A stretch of 64,000 nucleotides of DNA from Bacteroidales bacterium (GTDB lineage: Bacteria > Bacteroidota > Bacteroidia > Bacteroidales > UBA932), in contig JAFSPG010000001.1 of the NCBI GenBank assembly GCA_017443025.1, positions 62,001 to 126,000 of the forward strand, read 5' to 3'. Numbering within the stretch: position 1 is the first letter of the stretch; every line of letters begins with the position of its first letter. A program made the position numbers and the translations under genes. The notes beneath the pieces were generated by a model that searched no databases, was not told the DNA's origin, and saw only the letters and a program-made list of their open reading frames with translations. Positions 1-9,519 of this stretch are shown piece after piece.

Positions 1-1049
1 CAGCAACTTATACTATCTCCGGCGTACAGCCTCACGACGGTTCGCTCGAGTATCCTTACACCGCTTCCGAGGCCCGCGATCTGGCTCTCAACGGAGATAC
101 CGGCACATATTATATTACCGGTACCGTTACAAAGGTTCAGAACCAGTTCAGCGCCGGTTATGGCACCGCCAACTTCTGGATTGACGAAAATGGCGTAGCC
201 GAAGATGTATTTGAAGGATATAAAATCAAATACTTCGACGACGTCGCCTGGGTTGAAGGCAACAGACTTATGGAAGTTGGTGATGTAGTTATCATCAATG
301 GTACGCTTACTGTTTACAAATCAAGCATCGCTGAAACCAGCAGCGGCCACCTTGTATCCATTAACGGCACCACCAAGGGTCTGCACGCCGGTTCACTGTC
401 AGCATCACCCGACAACGACAACAAGCAGATTACAGTCACCTGGGGCGCAGCCACCGGAACCGACAGCGCTGTCAGCTACGCAGTTACCTGCGGCGACCAA
501 AACTACAACGCTTCTGCTGCCGGCAGCCATACCTTCACAATGGCCGACTACGGCTCATACGACGTTAGCGTTGTAGCTACAGCCGCCGATGCCTTCTCCG
601 CCACCGCCACGACAACTGCCATATTGAGTGATCCCAGCTCCGGCGGCGACGAGACCACCGAAGAGATTACCACCGGCACATTCAGCGGCGACGCGAACAG
701 TTTGTCGATGACAACTACCTCCGGTATTACTATCTCTCAGCTTAAGAATGGTGGAACTAACTGCAACACCAACTACAATACGGTCAGCACCTTGAGAGTT
801 TACCGTGCAAACCAGATACAGTTCACTGGCAAGACCTTCAAGAAGGTTGAGATGTACTATACCGGTACCTATTCCGGCGCAAGCTGGACTGTAGCTAATG
901 GCGGCGGCACCGTTACCATCGACACATCGAACAAGAAGGTCGTTTGGGAGAATACAGGTGGCGCCACAACCGTAACTCTCCAGAATTCAACCGCCAGCGG
1001 TACCAATACCCAGCTGAGAACCACCAAGTTCGTCATAACCTACGAATGA
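1..1049 (+). CDS. Secreted multidomain surface protein, upstream half of a split nuclease (5' end outside window)
   Basis: The reading frame is open from base 3, so the gene starts before the window and the ATG at 270 is internal. Visible in order are an OB-fold-like segment (bases 40-320, containing YTASEARDLAL and YYITGTV), an immunoglobulin/PKD-like beta domain (about 390-620), and a Ser/Thr-rich beta domain ending KFVITYE. The frame stops at a TGA (1047-1049). The same frame then continues without another stop through a Gly-rich linker (GGSGGGTSGGQ) into the Fn3 and nuclease domains of the next entry. I read the two as one protein interrupted by a nonsense codon, in which a Gly GGA became TGA. 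Repeated beta domains of this kind are usual in secreted Bacteroidota enzymes. The signal peptide would lie upstream of the window. Confidence 0.75.
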   Translation, partial: ATYTISGVQPHDGSLEYPYTASEARDLALNGDTGTYYITGTVTKVQNQFSAGYGTANFWIDENGVAEDVFEGYKIKYFDDVAWVEGNRLMEVGDVVIINGTLTVYKSSIAETSSGHLVSINGTTKGLHAGSLSASPDNDNKQITVTWGAATGTDSAVSYAVTCGDQNYNASAAGSHTFTMADYGSYDVSVVATAADAFSATATTTAILSDPSSGGDETTEEITTGTFSGDANSLSMTTTSGITISQLKNGGTNCNTNYNTVSTLRVYRANQIQFTGKTFKKVEMYYTGTYSGASWTVANGGGTVTIDTSNKKVVWENTGGATTVTLQNSTASGTNTQLRTTKFVITYE

Positions 1050-1124
1050 GGAGGATCCGGAGGCGGAACCTCCGGGGGCCAGGAGGCCACAGCTACTGTA
1101 ACTACCGCCGCTTCTCCTACGGAA

Positions 1125-2531
1125 GTGAGTTCGACAGGGGCAACCCTGTCGGGCTCCTTCACCGGAGAAACCGGAACAATTTCTGAGACGGGCTTCTATT
1201 ACGGAGCCACTCAGGGGAACCTTGACAACAAGGCTTCCACGGGTAGTACGACCTCACCATTCAGCAAGGCCATATACGGCCTTAATGCGAACACTACTTA
1301 TTATTACAAGGCATACGTCGTAGAGTACAACGAGTCCACCTCCTCCAATGAGGAGCGCCCCGGCAGCATCGTGTCCTTCAAGACCAAAGCCGTTGCCACC
1401 GCCACGGTCAGCAACGCAGAGGCCACGTCCATAGGTAACACCGGTGCGAGCCTGAACGGCAGCTATTCCGGCGCCACCGGGACCATCAATGCCGCCGGCT
1501 TCTATTATGGAACCAGCTCCGGAAATCTTGCCAACAAAGTGACCGCCACAGGTACCCAGACTCCTTTCAGCGTGGCGCTCAGTGGTCTCACCAAGAACAC
1601 GACGTATTACTTCAAAGCCTACGTTGAAGAGTACAACGAGAACTCAGGAGAAAACGAGGAGCGGCTGGCTTCCGGTACCCTGAGCTTTACAACCACCGAT
1701 TTGACTCCTCAGGTAGCAGAAGGGTGGTTGGAACTCCCGGCGATTACAGGCAATGAAGATTTCGTGGGCAAGTTCTACGGAAGCGGGGCAAGCACCGGCT
1801 CTAACCGTAACTACAGCTACAACTACAATTATACCTACTACGCATCGCTTTGGGTAGCTTATCCTCTATGCGGAACTCACAAGAGCGGTAGCGCCTCAAC
1901 TTCGAGCTGGCGATATAATCCCAACATCGCCAACAACAAGCAGGTAAATATAGTCAGCAACAGTTACGGCACGATGTATAACGCTTCTTCCTATGCACGC
2001 GGGCACCAGTGCCCCAACGCCAGCCGAAAGAGCGACGATACGATGAATCTCCACACCTACTACTCTACCAACCAGACCCCTCAGCTTCAGAATAAATTCA
2101 ACGGAAGCATCTGGGGCTCCCTGGAGGGTGCGGTAAGAAGTCTGGTAAGCAGTGCGACCGATTCAGTGTACGTGGCTACCGGCCCCGTTTTCCGCAAGGT
2201 CGGAGGCAGTGAGACCATTTCATATCTCACCGGAGCTTCCAGCAACGCCAATCCTCAAAGCCTGCCTATCCCGAACTACTACTGGAAGGCAGTACTTAAG
2301 GTCAAGCGTAACGGTAACGGCGAGATTACAAGTGCTTCGACAATCGGATTCTGGTTTGATCACCGGGAATACACGACAAACGAAAAATACAGCGATTTTA
2401 CAGTTAGCGTCGATCAGATAGAGGCCTGGACAGGTCTGGACCTGTTCGCCAATCTTCCCGGCTCGAATACCTCCGGAATCGAGCAATCCGCGGAATCCAA
2501 TTCATCGTGGACCACTTTCCAGAATTTCTAA
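1125..2531 (+). CDS. Fn3-like domains plus DNA/RNA non-specific endonuclease, downstream half of the split gene
   Basis: The given start is a GTG at 1125, but the frame is open back to the TGA at 1047. Two near-duplicate Fn3-like repeats (each with a GFYYG core, and NTTYYYKAYV or NTTYYFKAYV) are followed by a DNA/RNA non-specific endonuclease (NUC1/His-Me finger) domain. That domain carries the motif ARGHQCPNA, with the presumed catalytic His, then an Asn-containing segment (YYSTNQTPQLQNKFN) and ATGPVF. The family hydrolyses single- or double-stranded DNA and RNA with a metal ion. This half has no signal peptide of its own, so if it were made separately it would probably not be exported. It is either part of a pseudogene or reached by readthrough. 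A rho-independent hairpin follows at once. Confidence 0.8.
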   Translation: MSSTGATLSGSFTGETGTISETGFYYGATQGNLDNKASTGSTTSPFSKAIYGLNANTTYYYKAYVVEYNESTSSNEERPGSIVSFKTKAVATATVSNAEATSIGNTGASLNGSYSGATGTINAAGFYYGTSSGNLANKVTATGTQTPFSVALSGLTKNTTYYFKAYVEEYNENSGENEERLASGTLSFTTTDLTPQVAEGWLELPAITGNEDFVGKFYGSGASTGSNRNYSYNYNYTYYASLWVAYPLCGTHKSGSASTSSWRYNPNIANNKQVNIVSNSYGTMYNASSYARGHQCPNASRKSDDTMNLHTYYSTNQTPQLQNKFNGSIWGSLEGAVRSLVSSATDSVYVATGPVFRKVGGSETISYLTGASSNANPQSLPIPNYYWKAVLKVKRNGNGEITSASTIGFWFDHREYTTNEKYSDFTVSVDQIEAWTGLDLFANLPGSNTSGIEQSAESNSSWTTFQNF

Positions 2532-2552
2532 ATGACGGAAACTCCAATACAA

Positions 2553-2590
2553 TAAGCGCTGACCGATTCGATTGGCCAGCGCTTAATTTT
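2553..2590 (+). terminator. Rho-independent terminator between the nuclease gene and pssA (bidirectional)
   Basis: A 12-pair stem with one mismatch (arms 2553-2564 and 2574-2585, core AAGCGCTGACC) and a 9-base loop is followed by a T-rich run. It sits between two convergent genes, and the pssA stop codon lies directly after it. The stem core is shared with the gapA terminator at 8351-8378. Confidence 0.85.
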
Positions 2591-2591
2591 T

Positions 2592-3296
2592 TTATCTTAT
2601 CACGATGTTCAAGAGAATGTAGAAGGAGAATCCCAGCAGCGGGATGGCCGACCAGCCGATTCCGCTTAGCAGTACTCCTGCTGCGATAATGACTAGGGCA
2701 ACGAGGAATGCGATGCGCTTGACAGCCGTTTTCCTGTCGGCTTTGTCGCCGCCGCCAAGTTTAAGTGCGAACATAGGAATATTGCACACCATCAGCACTC
2801 CGAGAATAACAGCCACGAGGGGCATAAACCAGGGAGCCTTGAGAAGCGGCACAAAGTAGCAGATGTTTGACGTGCTCATGAAATGGCAGAGCGAACCTGC
2901 TATGATTGCCGCGGCCGGCGAAGGCAGCCCTATGAAGGAGTTGTGCTGACGCTCGTCTATATTGAATTTGGCGAGCCTGAGGGCGGCAAATACCGCAAAA
3001 AGAAGCGGCACAAACTCTATAGGGCAGTTGCAGCGGTTAGCCGTAGCAAACATCATTATTGCCGGCAGCACGCCGAAGTTGACCATATCGCTAAGCGAAT
3101 CGAGCTGCTTGCCAATCTCCGAATAAGCCTTGAGAATACGGGCTGCAAGGCCGTCCATAAAATCGAAGACTGAGGCAAGAAGCATCAGCAGGAAAGCATA
3201 ATCCACATGCCCCCTCAAAGCGGCAATCACTCCCAGAACCCCGCAGAGGAGGTTCATGGAAGTGATAGCGTTGGGAATCATTTTAACTATCCGCAT
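2592..3296 (-). CDS. pssA: CDP-diacylglycerol--serine O-phosphatidyltransferase
   Basis: This membrane enzyme condenses CDP-diacylglycerol with L-serine to give phosphatidylserine, the precursor of phosphatidylethanolamine. The CDP-alcohol phosphotransferase signature is complete: D48-G49-x2-A52-R53-x8-G62-x3-D66-x3-D70. About six hydrophobic segments surround it, and 234 residues is normal for this type. The start codon overlaps the stop of the upstream peptidase gene by one base (TAATG), so translation is probably coupled. No phosphatidylserine decarboxylase gene is seen next to it. Confidence 0.93.
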   Translation of the reverse strand: MRIVKMIPNAITSMNLLCGVLGVIAALRGHVDYAFLLMLLASVFDFMDGLAARILKAYSEIGKQLDSLSDMVNFGVLPAIMMFATANRCNCPIEFVPLLFAVFAALRLAKFNIDERQHNSFIGLPSPAAAIIAGSLCHFMSTSNICYFVPLLKAPWFMPLVAVILGVLMVCNIPMFALKLGGGDKADRKTAVKRIAFLVALVIIAAGVLLSGIGWSAIPLLGFSFYILLNIVIR

Positions 3297-4522
3297 TATT
3301 TAATTCCGAGTTTTTTCTTGAGTTCCTTGGGAAGAGCGTCCTTATGAAGCATTATGTCGAGAACTTTACCGCGGCAGAAGGCGTCGGACATATACCAGAG
3401 GCCCTTGTACTTGCCGGTTTCGCCCCAGGAGTTCTTAATCATCAGGTATTTGCCTCCGAACTGGTCGGTAGCGATGCCGTAAGCGTGCATACCGTGGTCG
3501 TCGGTGGTGGTCTTCTCGTCAAAGGTCTTCTGGCGGAATTCCTGATCGGGCTTAAGTTCCTTGGGAGCTTCAACAGCCTTGGGTGCTTCCTTGGGCTTTG
3601 CTTCGCCATCTTTGCCTACCCAGCGTTCCTGGTCGCTGCCGGCGGCCGGGGCAGCCTTGATCTCCTTGGGGTCAAGCAGCAAGGCCGTGCCTGTGCGGAG
3701 GAAGCCGCTTTCGCTCACGTCGCCGCCCCAAGTAGCTGTATAGCCGTTCTCGATGGCTTTATAGAGCACGTCCATAAGCTCGTCGATAGGAACGTTGTAA
3801 GCTTCGTCGATGCGCCAGTTATCAGCCACCTCGACTGCAAACTTCGTGTAGAAGGGATGGTGAGTGAAGGAAGTGAGAGTTACGTAATCGTCGGCGTTGA
3901 GCTTGAAGGAATCGCGGTAAGAAGCGGGTGTCCAGCTCTTGCCCTTGTATTCGAACTGCTCGGGAATCTGTCCGAGGTACTCGGCGAGGAAGGCCTTGAA
4001 GCCACGGAGCCAGGCTGTGGAGAGCTTGCGGCCAGGATTCTTGGCCACAGCATCTACGTAAGCCTTGGCAATAGCTGCAAGCTCGGCGTGAGCGTGCTTC
4101 TCGCTGCCATAATTAAGGCCGGGCATAACCTCGTTGGGCACCAGGCCGTGATCTTTCATCACGTGATGAACGGCATCTTCGCACTGGCTGCCCTGTGCAA
4201 AGCACAGCTTGCCGTCAACGCGGACATATTTCTCGGCGCGCTCTGCGTAGGAGTGGCTCACTATAAACATCTCTGAGAAGTCGGGATAATCCTCTTCTTT
4301 AAGTTTATTGATTCTGATGGCTTCCGACTCAAGGAAGGAGATTGCCGAGAAGCACCAGCAGGTGCCTGAACTAGCCTGATTCTTAACGGAGGTGATAGGG
4401 TTTTCCTTGACAACGGTGAAGGTGAGATTCGGGTCGGGTGCTTTAGGCTGCCTCTGGGCGTTGGCCTGGACGGAAAGCACGGTGGTAGCGACGGCTGCGA
4501 GGAGAATGCTTTTCTTTATCAT
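3296..4522 (-). CDS. Exported C1-family cysteine peptidase (bleomycin hydrolase/aminopeptidase C-like)
   Basis: A papain-superfamily peptidase of 408 residues. Residues 1-22 form a signal peptide ending ANA-Q, so it acts in the periplasm or outside the cell, unlike cytosolic PepC. Papain-fold catalytic residues are visible: Gln49 and Cys55 in NQASSGTCWCFS, His346 in HGMHAYG, and Asn364 in KNSWG. A charged insertion rich in Lys, Glu and Pro (about residues 290-325) separates the two halves of the fold. It is the first gene of a two-gene unit with pssA. The likely promoter lies in 4523-4600, where the minus strand has TACTTTCG, one mismatch from the usual -7 box. Aminopeptidase versus endopeptidase activity cannot be told from the sequence. 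Confidence 0.88.
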   Translation of the reverse strand: MIKKSILLAAVATTVLSVQANAQRQPKAPDPNLTFTVVKENPITSVKNQASSGTCWCFSAISFLESEAIRINKLKEEDYPDFSEMFIVSHSYAERAEKYVRVDGKLCFAQGSQCEDAVHHVMKDHGLVPNEVMPGLNYGSEKHAHAELAAIAKAYVDAVAKNPGRKLSTAWLRGFKAFLAEYLGQIPEQFEYKGKSWTPASYRDSFKLNADDYVTLTSFTHHPFYTKFAVEVADNWRIDEAYNVPIDELMDVLYKAIENGYTATWGGDVSESGFLRTGTALLLDPKEIKAAPAAGSDQERWVGKDGEAKPKEAPKAVEAPKELKPDQEFRQKTFDEKTTTDDHGMHAYGIATDQFGGKYLMIKNSWGETGKYKGLWYMSDAFCRGKVLDIMLHKDALPKELKKKLGIK

Positions 4523-4609
4523 TTTTTTAGGTTTTGTTGTCGTTTATATGCCGATTGTTACGGCGCAATTATGCGAAAGTAGGCTTTTTTTATTATTTTT
4601 ACAACGAAT

Positions 4610-5230
4610 ATGAAGGATATTTTATACATACATGGCATGGGAGGCGGAGAAGACAGCCGCATCCCCTCCATTTTGAAGGAGATTCTCCCCGAAGAGATAC
4701 GCCTCACCATCAGGACGTACAACTTCGACCCGGAGCTTGGGAGGGAGCAGATTCTGGGATGGTATGACGAAATCAAGCCGGACCTTGTCATCGGCGAATC
4801 ACTCGGAGCGCTGCAGGCCCTCAGGCTGCCCGACGGGCCGAAACTGTTCGTTTCGCCTTCTCTCGGTGCCGCCCGCCTTCTTAATTTCTTCGCCTGGCTC
4901 TCAGTCATCCCCGGCATCACTCCCCTTCTCGACAAGATATACCGTCCTACCCGCCCAGGGCGACAGGAGTTGCACTTCATCCGTAAAACTTTAAGGAAAT
5001 ATCCGGCCCACAGCAAGGCGGCCCTTGAAGCCCCGAACACCAATGTCTTCGCCTTCTTCGGCACCCGCGACCATTATCGCCGGATGGGAGTAGTGAGCGT
5101 TCGTAAATGGCGGAAGCGCTTCGGAGACACCTATCAGATATACGAAGGGACGCATTTCATGGAAGAGGAATACGTACGCACCATCCTTTTGAATAAGATA
5201 CAAAAAATACTAATTTTGCAGAATCTGTAA
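4610..5230 (+). CDS. Small alpha/beta hydrolase (YqiA/UPF0227-like esterase)
   Basis: The 206 residues form a minimal alpha/beta-hydrolase. The N-terminal strand leads into HGMGGG (oxyanion region), the nucleophile elbow is GESLGA with Ser64, the likely acid is Asp154 in GTRDHYR, and the likely His is His182 in YEGTHF. The length and the position of these residues fit the YqiA-type esterases. The physiological substrate is unknown. It is transcribed with the downstream lipoprotein gene, with a 14-base gap, and divergently from the C1 peptidase gene. Confidence 0.75.
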   Translation: MKDILYIHGMGGGEDSRIPSILKEILPEEIRLTIRTYNFDPELGREQILGWYDEIKPDLVIGESLGALQALRLPDGPKLFVSPSLGAARLLNFFAWLSVIPGITPLLDKIYRPTRPGRQELHFIRKTLRKYPAHSKAALEAPNTNVFAFFGTRDHYRRMGVVSVRKWRKRFGDTYQIYEGTHFMEEEYVRTILLNKIQKILILQNL

Positions 5231-5244
5231 GAATCAATGATATT

Positions 5245-6369
5245 ATGATAAAGAATCTGATTCGTCTGGGAATTTTCGCCGCATTGCTGGCAGCCTGTAA
5301 TAGCGGCGAAACATCATATCATCAGCTTGGCCTGTACTCCAGGTATCTGCTATCCGATACCACGGTGACTGATTTCCGCATTCTTTCTTCCTGCGGTAAA
5401 TACGGGCGTATGGGAAAGATTTATGTGCTCGGCGAGCCCGAAGAAGTGCTTGAGATTTCGTCTTACCTGCTGACAAGCGACCACTTCAACAATATCAACG
5501 GCCGTAATGTCCCCGATGGCCTTGTAGATTTCGCGGGAGAAGATTTCTGCGCTGTCCTCGATAATCTCCATACCCCTTATGCTAACCTTTTATCCGGGGA
5601 TATGAAGGATTCGCTCATTGCTGCGTCAATCAGGAATTTCATTGCGGCAGTCGACAGCACCTACTATCTCAACATCTACGACATTGAAAAGCTTGGCCGT
5701 AAGATACCTGCAAAGATGGTGGTTCTAGCCTCTGCGCCTACGGCAGCATACGGATATTTCGACATTGACTCCCTCTGCGACATTGCAGGTTGCAATGTAC
5801 GGCTGATTACTCCCCTGCACGCAATGCTCGACCAGTCCTGGGCTCAGCACGGCAAAGGGCTTAACCTTGCAGTATGGACTAGCGATTCCACCGGACTTTC
5901 AGGCGTTTACGCCGAGGTTATGGCTCACGAGAAGCGCCTCCGCGCCGATGACGCGGCGGATTATACAGTTATTTCTCCTGATGCCGCAGCCCCCGACGCC
6001 ATGTCGGCATTCCTGGATTTCATGCGCAAATATCGCAGTTCTAAGGCAGACAAGAAGCTTTCTTCCATAATCGTCGACGACTGGGATGCCGATATTACAG
6101 CGCTTCGTGAAGCAGCAGAATCGGTAAAGACACTCTCCCACGACAGCCTTATCACCTACAAGTCGCTTATGCAGGACGATTTCGATATCATCGGCAAACG
6201 AGATGCCGTAGTAAAGGCTTGTTTCAGTCAGATGCGCGAGCATAATCTCTTTACCCATCGCATCTCCTATCCGACGGTGGAAACATATCATACCGAAGCC
6301 TCTCGTAGCGGCTCTTTCATGCTTGTAGGAGGAAAGGATAATTCAAAGAAGAAAAGTGAGCGAGAATAA
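5245..6369 (+). CDS. Hypothetical lipoprotein
   Basis: A 374-residue protein beginning with a lipoprotein signal peptide. The lipobox LLAAC places the lipidated Cys at residue 18, so it is predicted to be anchored in the membrane and to face the periplasm or surface. The mature part alternates alpha and beta segments, with no catalytic motif that I recognise. A periplasmic binding-protein-like fold is possible (VVLASAPTAAYGYFDID and a later TVISPD strand), but this is weak. The C-terminus is highly charged. Its last 14 bases overlap the start of the exonuclease gene, so the two are co-transcribed. Confidence 0.7.
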   Translation: MIKNLIRLGIFAALLAACNSGETSYHQLGLYSRYLLSDTTVTDFRILSSCGKYGRMGKIYVLGEPEEVLEISSYLLTSDHFNNINGRNVPDGLVDFAGEDFCAVLDNLHTPYANLLSGDMKDSLIAASIRNFIAAVDSTYYLNIYDIEKLGRKIPAKMVVLASAPTAAYGYFDIDSLCDIAGCNVRLITPLHAMLDQSWAQHGKGLNLAVWTSDSTGLSGVYAEVMAHEKRLRADDAADYTVISPDAAAPDAMSAFLDFMRKYRSSKADKKLSSIIVDDWDADITALREAAESVKTLSHDSLITYKSLMQDDFDIIGKRDAVVKACFSQMREHNLFTHRISYPTVETYHTEASRSGSFMLVGGKDNSKKKSERE

Positions 6370-7000
6370 GTTTATAAAGTGTGTTACGCCTGAGGAGATA
6401 GCTGCCCTTCCGCTTGCTGCGTTCGAAGGTGAAATTACCGTAATAGATAGTCCCGGCAAGGAATTCGACAGTGCCATCAGGTATCTGAAAGGGAAAAAGA
6501 TGCTTGGGTTCGATACTGAATCGAGGCCGAGTTTCAGCGCTCACCAGCCTCATTACGGGGTGTCATTGCTTCAGCTCAGCGGCTCCGAAAGGGCTTTTCT
6601 CTTCAGAGTCAAAACTTTGGGCATGCTGAAGGAACTATGCTCCATCCTCTCTTCTCCTCATATCCTCAAGATAGGTGCAGCCGTGACTGATGATATCCGG
6701 GGCCTCCAGAAATACCGCAATTTCAGGGCGAAGGGCTTTGTTGACCTTCAGCAGATAGTATGGGAATGGGGCATCCTCGACAAAAGCGTCAAGAAGATGT
6801 CGGCAATCATTCTCGGGCTGAGGATTTCCAAGAGTCAGCAGCTTTCCAACTGGGAGGCCGAAACCCTTACCGAGGCTCAGTTAAGATATGCCGCCACGGA
6901 TGCCTGGGTATGCCGTGAGATGTATAAAAGGCTTCTCGCCACCGACAAGCACCCTCTTACTCCCGAGGAGATGCATCCAATATTGAATCAAGAAGTGTAG
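6356..7000 (+). CDS. 3'-5' exonuclease, RNase D/DEDDy type
   Basis: A single DEDD exonuclease domain of 214 residues without the HRDC domain of full RNase D. The motifs are visible: ExoI GFDTE, ExoII in KIGAAVTDD, and ExoIII YAATDAW with the Tyr-x3-Asp of the DEDDy subgroup. Such stand-alone domains occur in many Bacteroidota and are assumed to trim RNA or DNA 3' ends with two metal ions. The start is a GTG at 6356, inside the end of the lipoprotein gene. A copy of a short dispersed repeat follows its stop. Confidence 0.85.
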   Translation: MSENKFIKCVTPEEIAALPLAAFEGEITVIDSPGKEFDSAIRYLKGKKMLGFDTESRPSFSAHQPHYGVSLLQLSGSERAFLFRVKTLGMLKELCSILSSPHILKIGAAVTDDIRGLQKYRNFRAKGFVDLQQIVWEWGILDKSVKKMSAIILGLRISKSQQLSNWEAETLTEAQLRYAATDAWVCREMYKRLLATDKHPLTPEEMHPILNQEV

Positions 7001-7003
7001 CCT

Positions 7004-7040
7004 TGTCATTTCGACCGAACACAGTGAGTGGAGAAATCTT
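7004..7040 (+). repeat. 37-base dispersed repeat, copy 1
   Basis: The sequence begins TGTCATTTCGACCGA and ends GTGGAGAAATCTT. The same 37-base element lies in opposite orientation at 49408-49444, differing mainly in the centre. Both copies are in short gaps just upstream of a gene start. Confidence 0.75.
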
Positions 7041-7057
7041 AAAAGACCATTTATATC

Positions 7058-8248
7058 ATGAAAATATATCTTAAAAAAGGCCGCGAGGAATCACTGCTGC
7101 GTTTTCATCCCTGGGTTTTTTCAGGGGCCATAGCCCAGATAGTCGGCAATCCGGCAGAAGGCGACATAGTTCAGGTCTTTGCCTCCGACGGCAGCTTCCT
7201 GGCGATAGGCCATTACCAGATTGGCTCCATCGCGGTAAGGGTGCTGAGTTTCGATTCTGAAAGCCTGTCGGCTGATTTCTGGGAACGCCGACTCGCAGAG
7301 GCCCTGTCGGTGCGCACGGCCTGTGGCATCGCCCGCGAAGGCGTGACCAATTGCTATCGCCTTGTTTACGGCGAGGGCGACGGCCTGCCCGGCCTCATTG
7401 TGGATTATTACGACGGCGTTTGCGTGATGCAGGCCCATTCAGTGGGAATGTTCCGCGCCAAAAAGCAGATTTGCCAGGCACTGCAAAAGATATACGGCCC
7501 CACACTCAAGGCAGTGTACGACAAGAGCTCCGGCACTGCTCCTTTCAAGGCCGGGCTGGATTTGGTAGATGGTTACCTTTACCGCGCCGAAGGTTTCTCG
7601 GACGACGAGCAGGAAGTCCTCGAGGGCGGGCACCGCTTCCTCGTAAACTGGACTGAAGGCCAGAAGACAGGCTTCTTCCTCGACCAGAGGGAGAACCGCG
7701 CCCTTGTGGAGCAGTTCTCCGCCGGGCGCAATGTACTGAACCTTTTCTGCTACACCGGAGGCTTCTCCATCTACGCCCTCGGAGCCGGCGCCGTTCACGT
7801 AGATTCCGTCGACAGCTCAGCCAAGGCCATGTCGATGGTCGACAAGAATGTGGCCCTTAACGGCTTCGACGCCTCAAGGCATACTTCCTATTGCGCCGAC
7901 GCCATCGCCTTCCTGCGCGATGTACCGGAGGGAAAATACGACCTCATGATAGTCGACCCGCCGGCATTCGCCAAGCACCGCGGTGCCCTGTCGAATGCCC
8001 TGCGCGCCTACCAGCGGCTCAATGCCGCCGCAATCTCAAAGGTAGCTCCGGGAGGATTCGTCTTTACATTCAGCTGCTCGCAGGTCGTTGATCGGGAGGC
8101 CTTCGCTCTGGCCGTATTCTCCGCTGCCGCGCAGACCGGCCGCCGCGTCCGTATCCTCGACCGCCTCCTGCAGCCCGCCGACCATCCGGTCAACATCTAT
8201 CACCCCGAAGGAGAATACCTCAAGGGGCTGCTCCTCTACGTCGAATAG
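7058..8248 (+). CDS. rlmI: 23S rRNA (cytosine) methyltransferase, RlmI family
   Basis: A class I SAM-dependent methyltransferase of 396 residues, the same length as E. coli RlmI, which makes m5C1962 in 23S rRNA. An N-terminal PUA-like RNA-binding segment (HPWVFSGAI, about residues 1-75) is followed by an intermediate domain and the Rossmann methyltransferase domain. Motif I is LFCYTGGFS, motif IV is VDPPAFAK, and the Cys motif FSCSQ follows. The Cys in FSCS is the expected catalytic residue. Family assignment is firm; the exact rRNA position is inferred from the homologue. It is probably transcribed alone. Confidence 0.88.
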   Translation: MKIYLKKGREESLLRFHPWVFSGAIAQIVGNPAEGDIVQVFASDGSFLAIGHYQIGSIAVRVLSFDSESLSADFWERRLAEALSVRTACGIAREGVTNCYRLVYGEGDGLPGLIVDYYDGVCVMQAHSVGMFRAKKQICQALQKIYGPTLKAVYDKSSGTAPFKAGLDLVDGYLYRAEGFSDDEQEVLEGGHRFLVNWTEGQKTGFFLDQRENRALVEQFSAGRNVLNLFCYTGGFSIYALGAGAVHVDSVDSSAKAMSMVDKNVALNGFDASRHTSYCADAIAFLRDVPEGKYDLMIVDPPAFAKHRGALSNALRAYQRLNAAAISKVAPGGFVFTFSCSQVVDREAFALAVFSAAAQTGRRVRILDRLLQPADHPVNIYHPEGEYLKGLLLYVE

Positions 8249-8252
8249 AGTT

Positions 8253-8334
8253 CAGCGGTGCATAAAACCCATGTTTTTGCACTGCAGGACGGCAAAACCT
8301 GTTGCAGCGGTGCATAAAACCTATATTTTTGCAC
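8253..8334. repeat. Two tandem 30-base palindromic units
   Basis: Nearly identical 30-base units at 8253-8282 and 8305-8334 (CAGCGGTGCATAAAAC at the start, TTTTTGCAC at the end) lie 52 bases apart. Each can fold into a hairpin by pairing GGTGC with GCACC and AAAA with TTTT. They fill the gap between two convergent genes and look like a REP-like extragenic element. Confidence 0.6.
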
Positions 8335-8344
8335 CGGAGTACAT

Positions 8345-8378
8345 AAAAAAGAGCGCTGGCCAATTGCGGTCAGCGCTC
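8345..8378 (-). terminator. Rho-independent terminator of gapA
   Basis: An 11-pair stem (arms 8351-8361 and 8368-8378) with a short loop is followed on the minus strand by six T. The stem core AGCGCTG is the same as in the terminator at 2553-2585. Confidence 0.85.
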
Positions 8379-8401
8379 TAAGTATAGGTTTTAGTTAAGC
8401 A

Positions 8402-9418
<1,017 letters not shown>

Positions 9419-9459
9419 TTAAACAGTTAAATTTCAATAAAGCGTTTATCAAAATCGTG

Positions 9460-9487
9460 CAAAATTAGCCAAAATATCATACCTTTG
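9460..9487. promoter_or_regulatory. Divergent promoters of gapA and surE
   Basis: The minus strand has TAATTTTG (9460-9467), driving gapA. The plus strand has TACCTTTG (9480-9487), driving surE. Both match the Bacteroidota -7 consensus TAnnTTTG and lie only 12 bases apart, so the two polymerases would compete for the site. Confidence 0.7.
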
Positions 9488-9519
9488 CAAGTAATTAAAT
9501 ATAAATTTTCAACAGTCGG

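Noticed and set aside
3344-4276. Plus-strand open frame opposite the C1 peptidase gene
   Set aside because: The opposite strand carries a full signal peptide and catalytic triad; this frame has no recognisable feature.
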